This document shows positions 34,045-43,412 of a stretch of 64,000 bases of DNA, in pieces. Position 1 is the first letter of the stretch. Each line of letters starts with the position of its first letter. Below the pieces are notes generated by a model, which made no database searches, had not been told where the DNA came from, and was given only the letters and a program-made list of their open reading frames with translations. The translations under genes and the position numbers were made by a program. Origin of the DNA: UBA5436 sp050951845 (GTDB taxonomy: Bacteria > Bacillota > Clostridia > Saccharofermentanales > DTU023); NCBI GenBank assembly GCA_050951845.1, contig JBMNJV010000006.1, positions 372,001 through 436,000 on the forward strand, read 5' to 3'.

Positions 34045-35448
34045 TTAATCAATATCAGACAAAATTGAAAGTAAATTTCTCAGCTGAATATTCAGAACAT
34101 TATTATATAACATCGATGTATTTAATTCATTGTAAGTTAACCAAAAAAATCCTTCAGCTTCACCGGGAGCTTGTTTTATTTCTTCAGAAGTCAATTCAAA
34201 AATAACATTTTCATTCTGCTCATGATAGAAGCGCCCGCCTTCTTCAGATAAAAACACGTGATTCCGGATATTTACATCTTTTTCGATTTTATCAAGCAAA
34301 ATTTTACCGAAGCTGCTTTTCTCAAGCTTGTTTCTCTCATTCGCTTCCAGCTGCCATGTTGGCGCAAGTTCTATCTGATCGAAACAGCCCGCTTCCGTTT
34401 TACATTGAACTAAGAATTCCATAATACCGTCGGAAATTCGATAAGCAAGTGCAAATATTGCGATACCTGATGCTTGAAATAGCGGCTGTTGCCATTTAAC
34501 CACTTCTCTTTTTTCAATTTCCACATCGCAGAAAATTACCCGGAAATTTTTGTGTTTATCTGAAACAAACATCGAACCGTCCCAATACCAATTAGGCAGT
34601 TCCGACAAGCCGCAGATGGAACTGCGTTCTTGATGAAACATTTTATAGTTATTGATATAGTGATAGACCTTGGCTATTTGATAAGGGCGAAACGCTGAAG
34701 ATAATACTGATCTGCCAAGAATCTTATCAGAAAACCGGGACAAATAATCAACACTGTTATTTTGTTCCAAAGTTGAGAAAGGAAGACAAGATATTACCGT
34801 ACGTGTATCCATGTTTACAATATTATCGATTTTCATCAAATTTTTGATTTGCCCCAGAGTGATCCAACGATAGTTATCATAGAGTTCAATTTCAACTGAT
34901 TCATCAACATATATCACAATATTACGATTGCGTTTGCCCAAAAAACGTGATGACTGTTCCGACTGGATTTGATCAAAGATAATTTTATGTTTGTCGGCAT
35001 CGACAAAATATTCCAGATATTTCAGAACTGCACCTTTATGAGCTTGCGTGAAATTACTGTGAGTTGCTTGAATTGTCGGAGACAATTGGACTTTATTAAT
35101 ATTGCCCGGTTCGATTTTTGCTTGAATCAGAAAATGTAAGACACCGTTTTGCATTTGGGTAATCATTCCAAGATAACCGATTTCTTGTTGCAAGATAATC
35201 GGCTGCTCGATGAGTTCCCGGCTGTTTTTCAATCCGGCTACAGAAAAAAAGGCTCCGCTTTTACGTTCTATTCTGTCGGTTTCAGAATTATACTCCCATT
35301 CAGAATCTGCTTCATATTCAGCAAAAGATATATTTACCCGAAGCGAATTATTGAGATAATAATACCATTCTTTTATTTCATCTGTCGTATGAACACCGTT
35401 GTCTTTTACTGACCATGAATGAACTAATTCTAATAAAATATCTAACAT
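34045..35448 (-). CDS. dTDP-hexose 2,3-dehydratase (EvaA/TylX3 family)
   Basis: The protein has 467 residues from the ATG at 35448. A TTG at 35502 that overlaps the rmlB stop is the alternative. The protein is two homologous halves, as in this family. The first half holds 'QSEQSSRFLGKRNRNIVIYV' and 'NMDTRTVISCLPF'; the second holds 'LSEEGGRFYHEQNENVIFEL' and ends with a 'LLSILSDID' tail. These enzymes remove the C2 hydroxyl of dTDP-4-keto-6-deoxyglucose to give a 3,4-diketo-2,6-dideoxy sugar, known mainly from antibiotic glycosylation. Its presence between rmlB and a Gfo/Idh ketoreductase shows that this locus makes a 2-deoxy sugar, not rhamnose. Confidence 0.88.
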   Translation of the reverse strand: MLDILLELVHSWSVKDNGVHTTDEIKEWYYYLNNSLRVNISFAEYEADSEWEYNSETDRIERKSGAFFSVAGLKNSRELIEQPIILQQEIGYLGMITQMQNGVLHFLIQAKIEPGNINKVQLSPTIQATHSNFTQAHKGAVLKYLEYFVDADKHKIIFDQIQSEQSSRFLGKRNRNIVIYVDESVEIELYDNYRWITLGQIKNLMKIDNIVNMDTRTVISCLPFSTLEQNNSVDYLSRFSDKILGRSVLSSAFRPYQIAKVYHYINNYKMFHQERSSICGLSELPNWYWDGSMFVSDKHKNFRVIFCDVEIEKREVVKWQQPLFQASGIAIFALAYRISDGIMEFLVQCKTEAGCFDQIELAPTWQLEANERNKLEKSSFGKILLDKIEKDVNIRNHVFLSEEGGRFYHEQNENVIFELTSEEIKQAPGEAEGFFWLTYNELNTSMLYNNVLNIQLRNLLSILSDID

Positions 35449-35498
35449 AAACTTGTTTTCTTTTTCAGCATTTATACCATAATGTAGTATGGTTATTC

Positions 35499-36545
35499 TC
35501 AACCATACATTTCATTATAATACTTCTGATAATCGCCACTGACGATTTCATTAACCCAGTCCATATTATCAAGATACCAATTAATTGTTCTTGCCATTCC
35601 CTCATCAAAAGAATGAGCCGGACTCCAACCTAATGTTGTTGTAATTTTCGTATTATCAATCGCATAACGGCGATCATGTCCCGGACGGTCTTTGACATAA
35701 GTAATTAAGTCTTCCGGTTTTTCCAGTTGATTGATAATTAACTTAACAATCTCAATATTCGCTTTTTCATTGTTGCCGCCTATGTTATATACTTCGCCAT
35801 CAACACCTTTCAGTCTGACGGTATCGATTGCGGAACAATGATCTTCAACATACAGCCAATCACGCACCTGCATTCCGTCACCATAGACCGGTAAAGATTC
35901 GCCTTTAAGAGCATTGTTAATCATCAGCGGAATCAATTTTTCCGGAAACTGATACGGTCCGTAATTGTTGCTGCATCTTGTGATATTAATCGGTAAACCG
36001 AAAGTTTTAAAATATGCATAAACCAACAGATCGGAAGATGCTTTGGATGCTGAATAAGGACTGTTGGGGGATAGATTCATCTCTTCCGTAAAAAGACCTT
36101 CCGGCCCTAAAGAACCGTAAACTTCGTCGGTCGAAACGTGGACAAACTTAACATCTGCTTTGAAATCTTTACTATATTTATTATCCGGTTCTGTTTTCCA
36201 ATGTTTTTTGGCTATATCCAGTAATACTTGAGTTCCTAAAATGTTTGATTTAACAAAGATGTCAGGCTCTACGATGCTTCTGTCAACATGAGATTCAGCC
36301 GCAAAATGTACAATTTGCTGAATATTATTTTCAGAAAAAATCCGATCAACCAATTCGGCATCACATATGTCGCCTTTGACAAAACTATAATTCGGATTGT
36401 CTTTTATCGATTCCAAATTATTCAGATTGCCGGCATATGTTAATGCATCCAAATTTATTATTGATATATCTTTATATTTTCCCAACATATAGATAATAAA
36501 ATTACTGCCTATAAATCCCGCTCCGCCTGTAACCAAAATATTCAT
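35499..36545 (-). CDS. rmlB: dTDP-glucose 4,6-dehydratase
   Basis: The protein has 348 residues. The N terminus 'MNILVTGGAGFIGSNF' is the NAD-binding GxxGxxG. 'FVHVSTDEVYGSLG' carries the conserved T-D-E catalytic trio, and 'PYSASKASSDLL' carries the Tyr-x3-Lys pair. 'NNYGPYQFPEKLIPLMI' and 'RPGHDRRYAID' complete the RmlB signature. It converts dTDP-glucose to dTDP-4-keto-6-deoxyglucose. The downstream gene overlaps or nearly abuts its stop. No RmlC or RmlD is seen in the window, which argues against rhamnose as the product. Confidence 0.95.
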   Translation of the reverse strand: MNILVTGGAGFIGSNFIIYMLGKYKDISIINLDALTYAGNLNNLESIKDNPNYSFVKGDICDAELVDRIFSENNIQQIVHFAAESHVDRSIVEPDIFVKSNILGTQVLLDIAKKHWKTEPDNKYSKDFKADVKFVHVSTDEVYGSLGPEGLFTEEMNLSPNSPYSASKASSDLLVYAYFKTFGLPINITRCSNNYGPYQFPEKLIPLMINNALKGESLPVYGDGMQVRDWLYVEDHCSAIDTVRLKGVDGEVYNIGGNNEKANIEIVKLIINQLEKPEDLITYVKDRPGHDRRYAIDNTKITTTLGWSPAHSFDEGMARTINWYLDNMDWVNEIVSGDYQKYYNEMYG

Positions 36546-36603
36546 TGTTATATTATCAGACCTTTCTAGAGTTTATTCTTTTAAACTTTTTATTGATTAT
36601 TAA

Positions 36604-37479
36604 TTATTGATTTTTGACAAGTTCCAGTAAGTATTGACCATAGTCCGTCATTTTCAGATCATCTGCAATTTTTGCAAGTTGATCTGTATCAATAAATCCC
36701 CGTCGCCATGCAATTTCTTCGATACATGAAATATAGTAACCCTGACGAGTTTGAATGGTTTCAACAAAGTTCGCCGCATTAAGAATTCCTGCAGGTGTTC
36801 CGGTATCCAGCCAAGCCAGTCCTCTGCCCAATAATTCTACGTGCAAATCTCCGCGTTTCAGATATTCATTATTCACAGAAGTAATTTCAACTTCACCGCG
36901 ATCCGACGGTTTTACATTCTTAGCAATATCAACTACACAATTATCATAGAAGTATAAACCTGGTACTGCAAAATGTGATTTCGGGAACTCCGGTTTTTCT
37001 TCAATCGAAATTACTTTGCCGTTTTTATCAAACTCAACTACACCATAGGACCGGGGATCGCGGACCGGATAACCGAAGATCGTTGCCCCGCCTTTTTCTT
37101 GTCTGGTTTTTGCTTTTTTCAGAATATATGATAAATTCTGACCGTAAAACACATTATCTCCTAAAATAAGTGCGACAGAATCATCCCCGATAAATTCTTC
37201 ACCAATAATAAAAGCATCTGCTAAGCCTTTAGGTTCTGCTTGTTCTGCATAAGACAAAGAAATACCGATGTTTGAGCCATCTCCTAAAAGGCTTTGATAC
37301 ATCGGCAAATCTTCCGGTGTCGAAATAATCAATATTTCTTTAATATATGCTAACAATAAAGTAGATAACGGATAGTAAATCATCGGCTTGTCATAAAGCG
37401 GCAATAACTGTTTCGAAATCACCTTTGTTATCGGGTATAAGCGGGTGCCTTTACCCCCGGCAAGAATAATACCTTTCAT
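36604..37479 (-). CDS. rmlA: Glucose-1-phosphate thymidylyltransferase
   Basis: The protein has 291 residues, the normal length. The N terminus 'MKGIILAGGKGTRLYPITKV' holds the nucleotide-binding GGxGTRLxP. 'YPLSTLLLAYIKEILIIST', 'LILGDNVFYG', 'VVEFDKNGKVISIEEKPEFP' and 'WLDTGTPAGILNAANFV' are the family strips. It activates glucose-1-phosphate with dTTP. It is the first gene of the leftward 31850-37479 deoxysugar group and has its own promoter with a palindromic operator-like site upstream. Confidence 0.96.
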   Translation of the reverse strand: MKGIILAGGKGTRLYPITKVISKQLLPLYDKPMIYYPLSTLLLAYIKEILIISTPEDLPMYQSLLGDGSNIGISLSYAEQAEPKGLADAFIIGEEFIGDDSVALILGDNVFYGQNLSYILKKAKTRQEKGGATIFGYPVRDPRSYGVVEFDKNGKVISIEEKPEFPKSHFAVPGLYFYDNCVVDIAKNVKPSDRGEVEITSVNNEYLKRGDLHVELLGRGLAWLDTGTPAGILNAANFVETIQTRQGYYISCIEEIAWRRGFIDTDQLAKIADDLKMTDYGQYLLELVKNQ

Positions 37480-37629
37480 TGATAAATTCTCCTCATATCA
37501 TCTTTGTTCAGATTGTATTTACTCGCATTATACATAAAACAAAATAATATTATGTATATATGTATAATTGATTCAATTATACATAACATCATTACTCGTT
37601 TCAAATTCTCCACATGTTTGAATTATACA
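37480..37629 (-). promoter_or_regulatory. Promoter and palindromic operator-like array upstream of rmlA
   Basis: On the minus strand TTGAAA (37599-37604) and TATAAT (37576-37581) are 17 bp apart. A perfect 27-bp palindrome (37559-37585, ATGTATAATTGA-T-TCAATTATACAT at its core) overlaps the -10. The 9-mer ATTATACAT or its complement occurs at least four times between 37527 and 37630, including 37527-37535, 37560-37568, 37576-37584 and one beside the end of the next gene. The arrangement suggests a repressor binding site, but no regulator gene is visible nearby. Confidence 0.55.
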
Positions 37630-39537
37630 TTATTTGCCGGTCATCAAGTAAGAAATGCTGGCATCGGAGTCAATCTCAACATTAAGATGAGGCGGAACTG
37701 CAATCATATAATAGTCATTATAATAGGCAACGCCATAGTTGTTGTCCTGCAAGAAATTAATAAAGAATTGTTTTTTCCCCGAATAATCATTTTTTTGTTC
37801 GCGCGATACCAAACGATCATATTTTTCTGCCGCATAACCGTAACCATCGCTTATTCTGCTGTATAGAAAAATCGGCAATTCTTTTTGCTCCTGCTTACAT
37901 TTCCGGATATCTTTTTCTATATCCGCAATACTGTACGTTGAATAAGTCAAGCGCGGCTGAATATATGAATCGCGACCGGTTAAGTAGTAATATAAAACCG
38001 ATGTTCCGAATACCGATAACTCTGCATCCGGATAATCTGCCAGATGGTCTAATGCACCTTGCATCGCATTGGCTTGGCGTTCAGTAGTATGAATAAATTT
38101 AAGTTTCGGATGATTAATCGTATGGGTAACTTCGAGACGATTTTCACTGTCAAAATTATTTGTATGATAAACGAACGGTAAGAATTTAGCAGCAAAAGGT
38201 GCGATAAAAGCAATCAAGATTAAAGGCACAATCATTTGATTGGCTTTGTTGACAATTCCTTTTTTAATTTCTTTTTTGCTCATATAGTCTTTTAACTGAT
38301 TCAGCAAGTATTTGAACATAAAGACCGCTAAAGGTGCCAATAACCACATCGCCAATTTGGCATGCTTAAAACCCGTACTTGAACCGATTATTGTTAAAAG
38401 CGGAATATAAAATGCCAAAGCACCTGCAACCACATGATTGGTTCTCAGATTTCTTGAATTGTAATGTACAAAATAAACCAAATAAATCATGCCGAAAATA
38501 TACGCTATGCCTCCGGTAAAGATCGGGCCGGTTGACATTTGTGCCCAGTTTTTGACCGGAGTCAGGTTATAAGAACGTTTAATAATCAAAATTCCCATTA
38601 ACGTGCTCAGCAAAAAGGCTATAGCATCAATTGATAAGGTTTTACGATTTTCACGTTTTCTTAAAACAAAAAACAAACCTGAAACTAACAAGCCTACTCC
38701 GGCAAAAAACACAATACCGGTCAAAACAGCATCAACATTACCGACAATCAAATTTTTTAACAAAGTTTTAAAACTATAAGATCCGGTTTTTGCTCTGGCT
38801 ATTTGATCAAGTGTTGAAATGTTATTTGTAAAATACGGCAATAAACCCGTAGAAAATAATAATAATAGAAATAATGCGACGATCGCAATTGTCCCGATCG
38901 TAAAATACAAAACATGCCTGATTATACGCTTACCGGTCAAAGATCCCTGAGTCCACGGAATCAGATAAATCAACAAGAATACAATACCTGTTATACCGGG
39001 TATTCGGGCAAAAACATCCAGGGCAAAAAAAACACCGGCCAAAAAAGAATAAACAAGTTTATCTTTCTTTAATGCTGTGTATAAAGAGCATGAAATCAGA
39101 ATTAAAAATAAAACATGAAATTGATGGAAATTAAAAATATTGACATAAGTACCCATGCTTAAACTGGCAATAACTAAACCGATCAAGGTAGGAATTTCAC
39201 CCCAAAGATCACGAAAAGTCCTGTAGATAACAAGACAAATTAAATATTCAAGCAAAACTTCCAGGAAATTCATTGACCATAAGCCTAAAAAACCGAAAAG
39301 CTTTAACCAAATATGTCCGATCAGATTGCTGAAAAACATCGAGAAAGGCACAATTTCCGGAGAAGCAAACAAGTTTTGATAATTAAACATGTAAAAACCG
39401 GTGTCATTTAAATCTAAACCAAAAAAAGAGGACACCAGCGGATAAGCAATAAGAAAAGCAACTAAAAAGTACCATGTTAATCTGGATCCGTTACTAAGCT
39501 TGTTTTCAGTAAATTTTATAGTATCATTTTTCAGCAT
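37630..39537 (-). CDS. Large multispanning membrane protein, GT-C glycosyltransferase-like
   Basis: The protein has 635 residues with about eleven membrane spans in the first 430, then a soluble outer domain of about 190 residues. The first outer loop contains an acidic motif ('SFFGLDLNDTGFYMF'), the position of the catalytic aspartate in GT-C enzymes. The topology fits GT39/ArnT-like transferases that use polyprenyl-phosphate sugars at the outer membrane face. I do not recognise a specific family. It is separated from a second protein of identical length class by only 54 to 130 bp, and an ArnC-like gene is in the same operon, which supports a lipid-phosphate-sugar donor. Confidence 0.6.
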   Translation of the reverse strand: MLKNDTIKFTENKLSNGSRLTWYFLVAFLIAYPLVSSFFGLDLNDTGFYMFNYQNLFASPEIVPFSMFFSNLIGHIWLKLFGFLGLWSMNFLEVLLEYLICLVIYRTFRDLWGEIPTLIGLVIASLSMGTYVNIFNFHQFHVLFLILISCSLYTALKKDKLVYSFLAGVFFALDVFARIPGITGIVFLLIYLIPWTQGSLTGKRIIRHVLYFTIGTIAIVALFLLLLFSTGLLPYFTNNISTLDQIARAKTGSYSFKTLLKNLIVGNVDAVLTGIVFFAGVGLLVSGLFFVLRKRENRKTLSIDAIAFLLSTLMGILIIKRSYNLTPVKNWAQMSTGPIFTGGIAYIFGMIYLVYFVHYNSRNLRTNHVVAGALAFYIPLLTIIGSSTGFKHAKLAMWLLAPLAVFMFKYLLNQLKDYMSKKEIKKGIVNKANQMIVPLILIAFIAPFAAKFLPFVYHTNNFDSENRLEVTHTINHPKLKFIHTTERQANAMQGALDHLADYPDAELSVFGTSVLYYYLTGRDSYIQPRLTYSTYSIADIEKDIRKCKQEQKELPIFLYSRISDGYGYAAEKYDRLVSREQKNDYSGKKQFFINFLQDNNYGVAYYNDYYMIAVPPHLNVEIDSDASISYLMTGK

Positions 39538-39591
39538 AAACTGCTTTCCCCGGTTCTGTTCAGCATTTTCCGGAAACTAAATATCACCTGA

Positions 39592-41460
39592 TTATTTAGT
39601 TTTGCCCGGTTCATCATCTTCTAAGGTGAGAAGCAAGATTTTACCGTCATTTACAGCTTTATCAACTACCCAGTGTTTGCCTGGAAAATAATGTCTGCTG
39701 GCTGACTTAATATGACCTAAATCTTGATTCACACTAACAGCCAGATAGCTGTTCTTTGAACTAAGAGCCTCATGTGCATTTGCAAAACCATATTGTGCGT
39801 ATTTTTCCTGCAATAAAGGAGACCGGGTTAACCAACCGCCAATTGAAGTAAAGCTTAATAATTCGGTTTCCCGATCAAGTCTAAACTTATCACTGGCATC
39901 TCTGAAAGAGTAAACATCATAAAAATAAAAATTATCCGGATGATCTAAACTATAATAATTCAGGAAGACATAGTCATCTGAATCAATTACTAAATCCCGA
40001 TAATAATCAGCTTCAGCCAAAGAATGGCGATATATGGAAAACAAACAACTAAAGAGCAGAACGACACATAAAATAATGATCGGTACACTTATCTTGCTCT
40101 TATTCTTCGCTTGACGATTCAGAGCTATTTTTTTCAGCAGTTTGATAAATGTCAAAATCAGAATAAAAGCCAGAGGGAGCCAAATTGATTCTGCTAAACG
40201 CTGAGGAAATCGATTATATACAATAAAGAAAAGACTGCCGAATGCCGCCATAGACATTGTAAAAAACAGCAATACTGCCTCTTCAAACATCTTTTTAAAC
40301 AAGAGCATGATCAAAACTATCGTACTCGTAATCGCTATATAAAAAGGAACCCATTTAAACGTAGTAAAGCTTGAGTAAACAGGAATAATTCTGTTTACCC
40401 CTTGCATTACCCGATCAACAAAAGATATCTGATTTGAATCATCATAATAATCAACAATATCTTTCAAATCTTCTTTGGTGAGATCATCCACAAATAACAG
40501 CATATGGTATCTCACCGCATTGAATTGAGCTTTGTTCATTCCTTTGCTTTCATAAAATTTTTCATTACCATTGTAATGCTCTATTTTCCTGAAATCATTA
40601 ATATAGGCACGATAATTGTTAAACTTACGATATTCTTTCCATTCTTCACTGGTATACGAAGCTTGATCCAGAATTTTAATCGAGAAAATCACTGTCAGCA
40701 ATACTATTAAGGTGATACCGATATTCAATAAAATTTTTTTGTTCAGATTTGCTTTATTCCGATATAACAGAAGTCCTGACCCTAAGATAAGAATCGGAAT
40801 ATAGGCTTGTAACATCGTGAAGCGGAAAGAATAAGACATTGCAATTAAAAAAACGATTAAGATCAGATTAGATAATTTCATCTTCTCATTTAACTTATCG
40901 ATCGTTACAATGACCACAAAGGCTGCCATTGCATAAGCAGCCGCTATATATGTAAATTGGGGATAAAGAACCAATCTCCACAAATAAAGTGCAAACAAAA
41001 GACAATATGAAATAATGACCATTATTTTGCTGAAACGACCGCTGAACATTTTATAAATCCGAAAGAAAGCCAGCGAAAAGCACAAAATCATACTGCCCAC
41101 ATAGAGAATCATAAACCAAGGCACTGCGGGTATTATTGTATAACCGAATTTCAGAATATAGCCCAGAATAGTTTTGATAAAGATTAAATGGTGATCGGGT
41201 GTTCCTGTCATTGCTCCGGAAGCTATATCACGCATTCTCGAATCATCAATCGTCGCAAAATATGGCTCACGTAAATTGAATAGGATCATAACCACAAGTA
41301 TGTGGATCAAGAATGTAATAAGATATTGAACTATTGTATTATTTTTTAATCTGCTTAATAACGTAAGTTTTTGTGGATTATCATAACTATTTGAATCTGT
41401 TAATTCATTTAAGGTTTCATCCATTACTTCAGTTTTTGTATTTGTTGTCTTCCTCTCCAT
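39592..41460 (-). CDS. Second large membrane protein, GT-C-like
   Basis: The protein has 622 residues from the ATG at 41460 (GGAAG six bases upstream); a TTG at 41499 is less likely. A hydrophilic N-terminal tail of about 50 residues precedes about eleven membrane spans, with a soluble C-terminal part of about 110 residues. The first outer loop carries 'REPYFATIDDSRMRDIASGA', with paired aspartates as in GT-C active sites, followed by 'TPDHHLIFIKT'. It is probably a glycosyltransferase or polymerase working outside the membrane. It is only weakly like its neighbour at 37630, so the two may act on different acceptors or steps. Confidence 0.6.
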   Translation of the reverse strand: MERKTTNTKTEVMDETLNELTDSNSYDNPQKLTLLSRLKNNTIVQYLITFLIHILVVMILFNLREPYFATIDDSRMRDIASGAMTGTPDHHLIFIKTILGYILKFGYTIIPAVPWFMILYVGSMILCFSLAFFRIYKMFSGRFSKIMVIISYCLLFALYLWRLVLYPQFTYIAAAYAMAAFVVIVTIDKLNEKMKLSNLILIVFLIAMSYSFRFTMLQAYIPILILGSGLLLYRNKANLNKKILLNIGITLIVLLTVIFSIKILDQASYTSEEWKEYRKFNNYRAYINDFRKIEHYNGNEKFYESKGMNKAQFNAVRYHMLLFVDDLTKEDLKDIVDYYDDSNQISFVDRVMQGVNRIIPVYSSFTTFKWVPFYIAITSTIVLIMLLFKKMFEEAVLLFFTMSMAAFGSLFFIVYNRFPQRLAESIWLPLAFILILTFIKLLKKIALNRQAKNKSKISVPIIILCVVLLFSCLFSIYRHSLAEADYYRDLVIDSDDYVFLNYYSLDHPDNFYFYDVYSFRDASDKFRLDRETELLSFTSIGGWLTRSPLLQEKYAQYGFANAHEALSSKNSYLAVSVNQDLGHIKSASRHYFPGKHWVVDKAVNDGKILLLTLEDDEPGKTK

Positions 41461-41528
41461 TTTTAACTTCCATAAAATGTTAAAATAATTATTCTGCAAA
41501 GTTATATTTCTACTTTGTTTTAGAAATA

Positions 41529-41867
41529 TTAAAAGTCCATAATCGAAATCAATATTCCGATAATTATAAGAACATTACCGAATATTTTAGACTTAATTTC
41601 TTCTTTCAGTAATACTCTTGCCAAAATTAAGGAAAATATATATGTTGCCGCAGCAAAAACCGGCGCAAAACGGTAGTCGATTCCCCGGTAGGCATAAGTA
41701 TTGGCCAGCAATGAACATCCTAACAGAAAATATGCCGTGATAACCCGAACATTGAGGTATTCTTTTACTACGTTCATATGTTTTGTGTTAGCACTTGACT
41801 TGAGTAAGTATTGGGAAAATGCAGCCAAAAAGGCTCCGAAAAAACTGATAATAAAATAACTATTCAT
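41529..41867 (-). CDS. Small four-span DMT/SMR transporter subunit, ArnE-like
   Basis: The protein has 112 residues from the ATG at 41867 (AAAGG upstream); a GTG at 41876 is an alternative. It has four hydrophobic helices, starting 'SYFIISFFGAFLAAFSQYLL', with 'KSSANT' after the first, 'ANTYAYRGIDYRFA' in the middle, and a last helix 'IFGNVLIIIGILISIMDF'. The size and layout match EmrE-type SMR proteins and the ArnE/ArnF pair that flips Und-P-aminoarabinose. The next gene encodes a similar small protein and overlaps this one by 8 bp, the arrangement expected for a heterodimer. Confidence 0.7.
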   Translation of the reverse strand: MNSYFIISFFGAFLAAFSQYLLKSSANTKHMNVVKEYLNVRVITAYFLLGCSLLANTYAYRGIDYRFAPVFAAATYIFSLILARVLLKEEIKSKIFGNVLIIIGILISIMDF

Positions 41868-42327
41868 GACGTTCACCTTTATCTTTTAAAATAATACTGA
41901 TGATTCCTGCTAAAATAAAGAGTAAACCGATAAAATTACTTATTTTATAATTCTCTTTGAGGATAAAAATACTGAAAACGATGCCCCACAAAAGATAAAG
42001 CATTTTAATCGCATTGGCTACATTAAGATCAAAATACTTCAGCACTTGTTGCCAGAGTAATGCATATATGCCCAGAATGCCGATTCCCATGGCAAGAAAT
42101 TTCAAACATTCAAAAGATATTAAACCGTGCGTTACCATTGCTGTTGACATAAACTTAAAAGAAACATTACTCAAAGCAAATAAAAAAATGCAAACTTGCA
42201 TCAGGATGGCAGCTTTCACCTTGTTTTTCGTTTTTTTTCTTTTTTCTGCTTTGGTAGTTTCGGTAGTACTGTTAACCGATTTTTTAATTTTTTCTTCGCT
42301 CAGTTGCAAATTCTTATCAATTTTCAT
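41860..42327 (-). CDS. Small DMT/EamA-like transporter subunit, ArnF-like
   Basis: The protein has 155 residues. A charged N-terminal tail of about 40 residues (Lys/Glu/Thr-rich) is followed by four hydrophobic helices. Family-like strips are 'FALSNVSFKFMSTAM' and 'LYLLWGIVFSIFILKENYKI'; the 'FILKENYKI' segment is typical of DMT transporters before the last helix. It overlaps its partner gene. The pair fits a flippase for an undecaprenyl-phosphate sugar made by the ArnC-like protein (44795). The long basic tail is not usual for ArnF and is unexplained. Confidence 0.7.
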   Translation of the reverse strand: MKIDKNLQLSEEKIKKSVNSTTETTKAEKRKKTKNKVKAAILMQVCIFLFALSNVSFKFMSTAMVTHGLISFECLKFLAMGIGILGIYALLWQQVLKYFDLNVANAIKMLYLLWGIVFSIFILKENYKISNFIGLLFILAGIISIILKDKGERHE

Positions 42328-42365
42328 ATTTTAACTGTTTCCATTGTCATTCTTATTATTCTTAT

Positions 42366-43388
42366 TCATTTGCCGCTTTTTGCTCTTTTTCTTAATCTCA
42401 ATTCATTTTTAATAAATTCAATATTTATCCATTTATTTCTTATAATATTGCCGGAACCTACAGAATTAATTTTTCTGAAAATTGTTCTGATTTTTTCCAT
42501 GAACAAACCCGGTTGCCGGGCTTCTTCTTGTTCAACACTCACAACATTATCTTCGGTCAGAGTATAGTTAATCATATATGAATCAGCTGCCACATTCCAT
42601 TGCACCTGCAGACCCTGATTGTTCCACGCTCTTTGTTTTTTTGCGTACATTATTCCATCAGGTTTATCCTGATGGAAAAATGCCGGAGCATCAAAATCCG
42701 GAAAATAAAAATTCCCCAAGCTGTAAAAAATCGGAGTTTTGCCAATCTCCCAATTTTGTACTATATGAGGATGATGTCCGATAATCAAATCTATATCTTG
42801 TTCTTTTAACCATTTGCCTGCTTTCAGCTGCTTCTGTGTAAGAATTCTTGATTCTTCGTTACCCCAATGGATTGAAAGCACAATTTTATCCGCTCCGTCA
42901 GCCCGTGCTGAGGCAATATCCGCCAAAACAGCCTCTTCACTGAAAATTGCTGTTTCATTAATTGAAGATTGTTCTCCTGTATTAATCGTCGAATTGATTA
43001 ATCTTAATGCATCATAGCCTAGAAATGCAATCTTTTGATCAGCAACAGTCAAATAAACCGGATTATTATAATTATTTGTTTTGTTTCCTGCTCCAAAATA
43101 TAAAATCTGATTAGCTTCTAAACGTCTGACCGTTTCTTGATATCCTGCCTCACCGCAATCCAGTAAATGGTTATTAGCTAAACAGACAATAATCTGACCT
43201 TTGATCTGCTGAGAAACATCGTCTATCCAATTATAATTACTGCTCAATAAAACCTTGTCCTGTTTTTCTATCGGATGATCACACCATGCATATTCTAAGT
43301 TAAAAACACAACAGGCAGCTTCTGTTTCCGGTAACTGTATTTTACGATCAAAAAAAGCATCTCCCCAAAATATTACTGAATTTTTCAT
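42366..43388 (-). CDS. CapA-family metallophosphatase-like protein
   Basis: The protein has 340 residues. The N-terminal 'SVIFWGDAFFDRKI' replaces the common GD.M motif, followed by 'FNLEYAWCDHP', 'VCLANNHLLDCGEAGY', 'IAFLGYD', 'VLSIHWGNE' and 'LIIGHHPHIVQNWEIGKTPI', the metal-binding His/Asp/Asn set of PGA_cap/CapA proteins. 'FYSLGNFYFPDF' is the family end strip. There is no signal peptide or transmembrane anchor, unlike CapA of poly-gamma-glutamate synthesis, so this one is probably cytoplasmic. Short CapA-like proteins are common in polysaccharide loci, and their reaction is not established. It shares the operon with a CapK-like gene. Confidence 0.8.
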   Translation of the reverse strand: MKNSVIFWGDAFFDRKIQLPETEAACCVFNLEYAWCDHPIEKQDKVLLSSNYNWIDDVSQQIKGQIIVCLANNHLLDCGEAGYQETVRRLEANQILYFGAGNKTNNYNNPVYLTVADQKIAFLGYDALRLINSTINTGEQSSINETAIFSEEAVLADIASARADGADKIVLSIHWGNEESRILTQKQLKAGKWLKEQDIDLIIGHHPHIVQNWEIGKTPIFYSLGNFYFPDFDAPAFFHQDKPDGIMYAKKQRAWNNQGLQVQWNVAADSYMINYTLTEDNVVSVEQEEARQPGLFMEKIRTIFRKINSVGSGNIIRNKWINIEFIKNELRLRKRAKSGK

Positions 43389-43412
43389 TTTGAATAGTTC
43401 CTTTTGTCTTTA

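Noticed and set aside
35499..37479. Rhamnose (RmlABCD) operon
   Set aside because: rmlA and rmlB are present but no RmlC epimerase or RmlD reductase is seen; the next genes are a 2,3-dehydratase, ketoreductase and aminotransferase, which lead to a different sugar.
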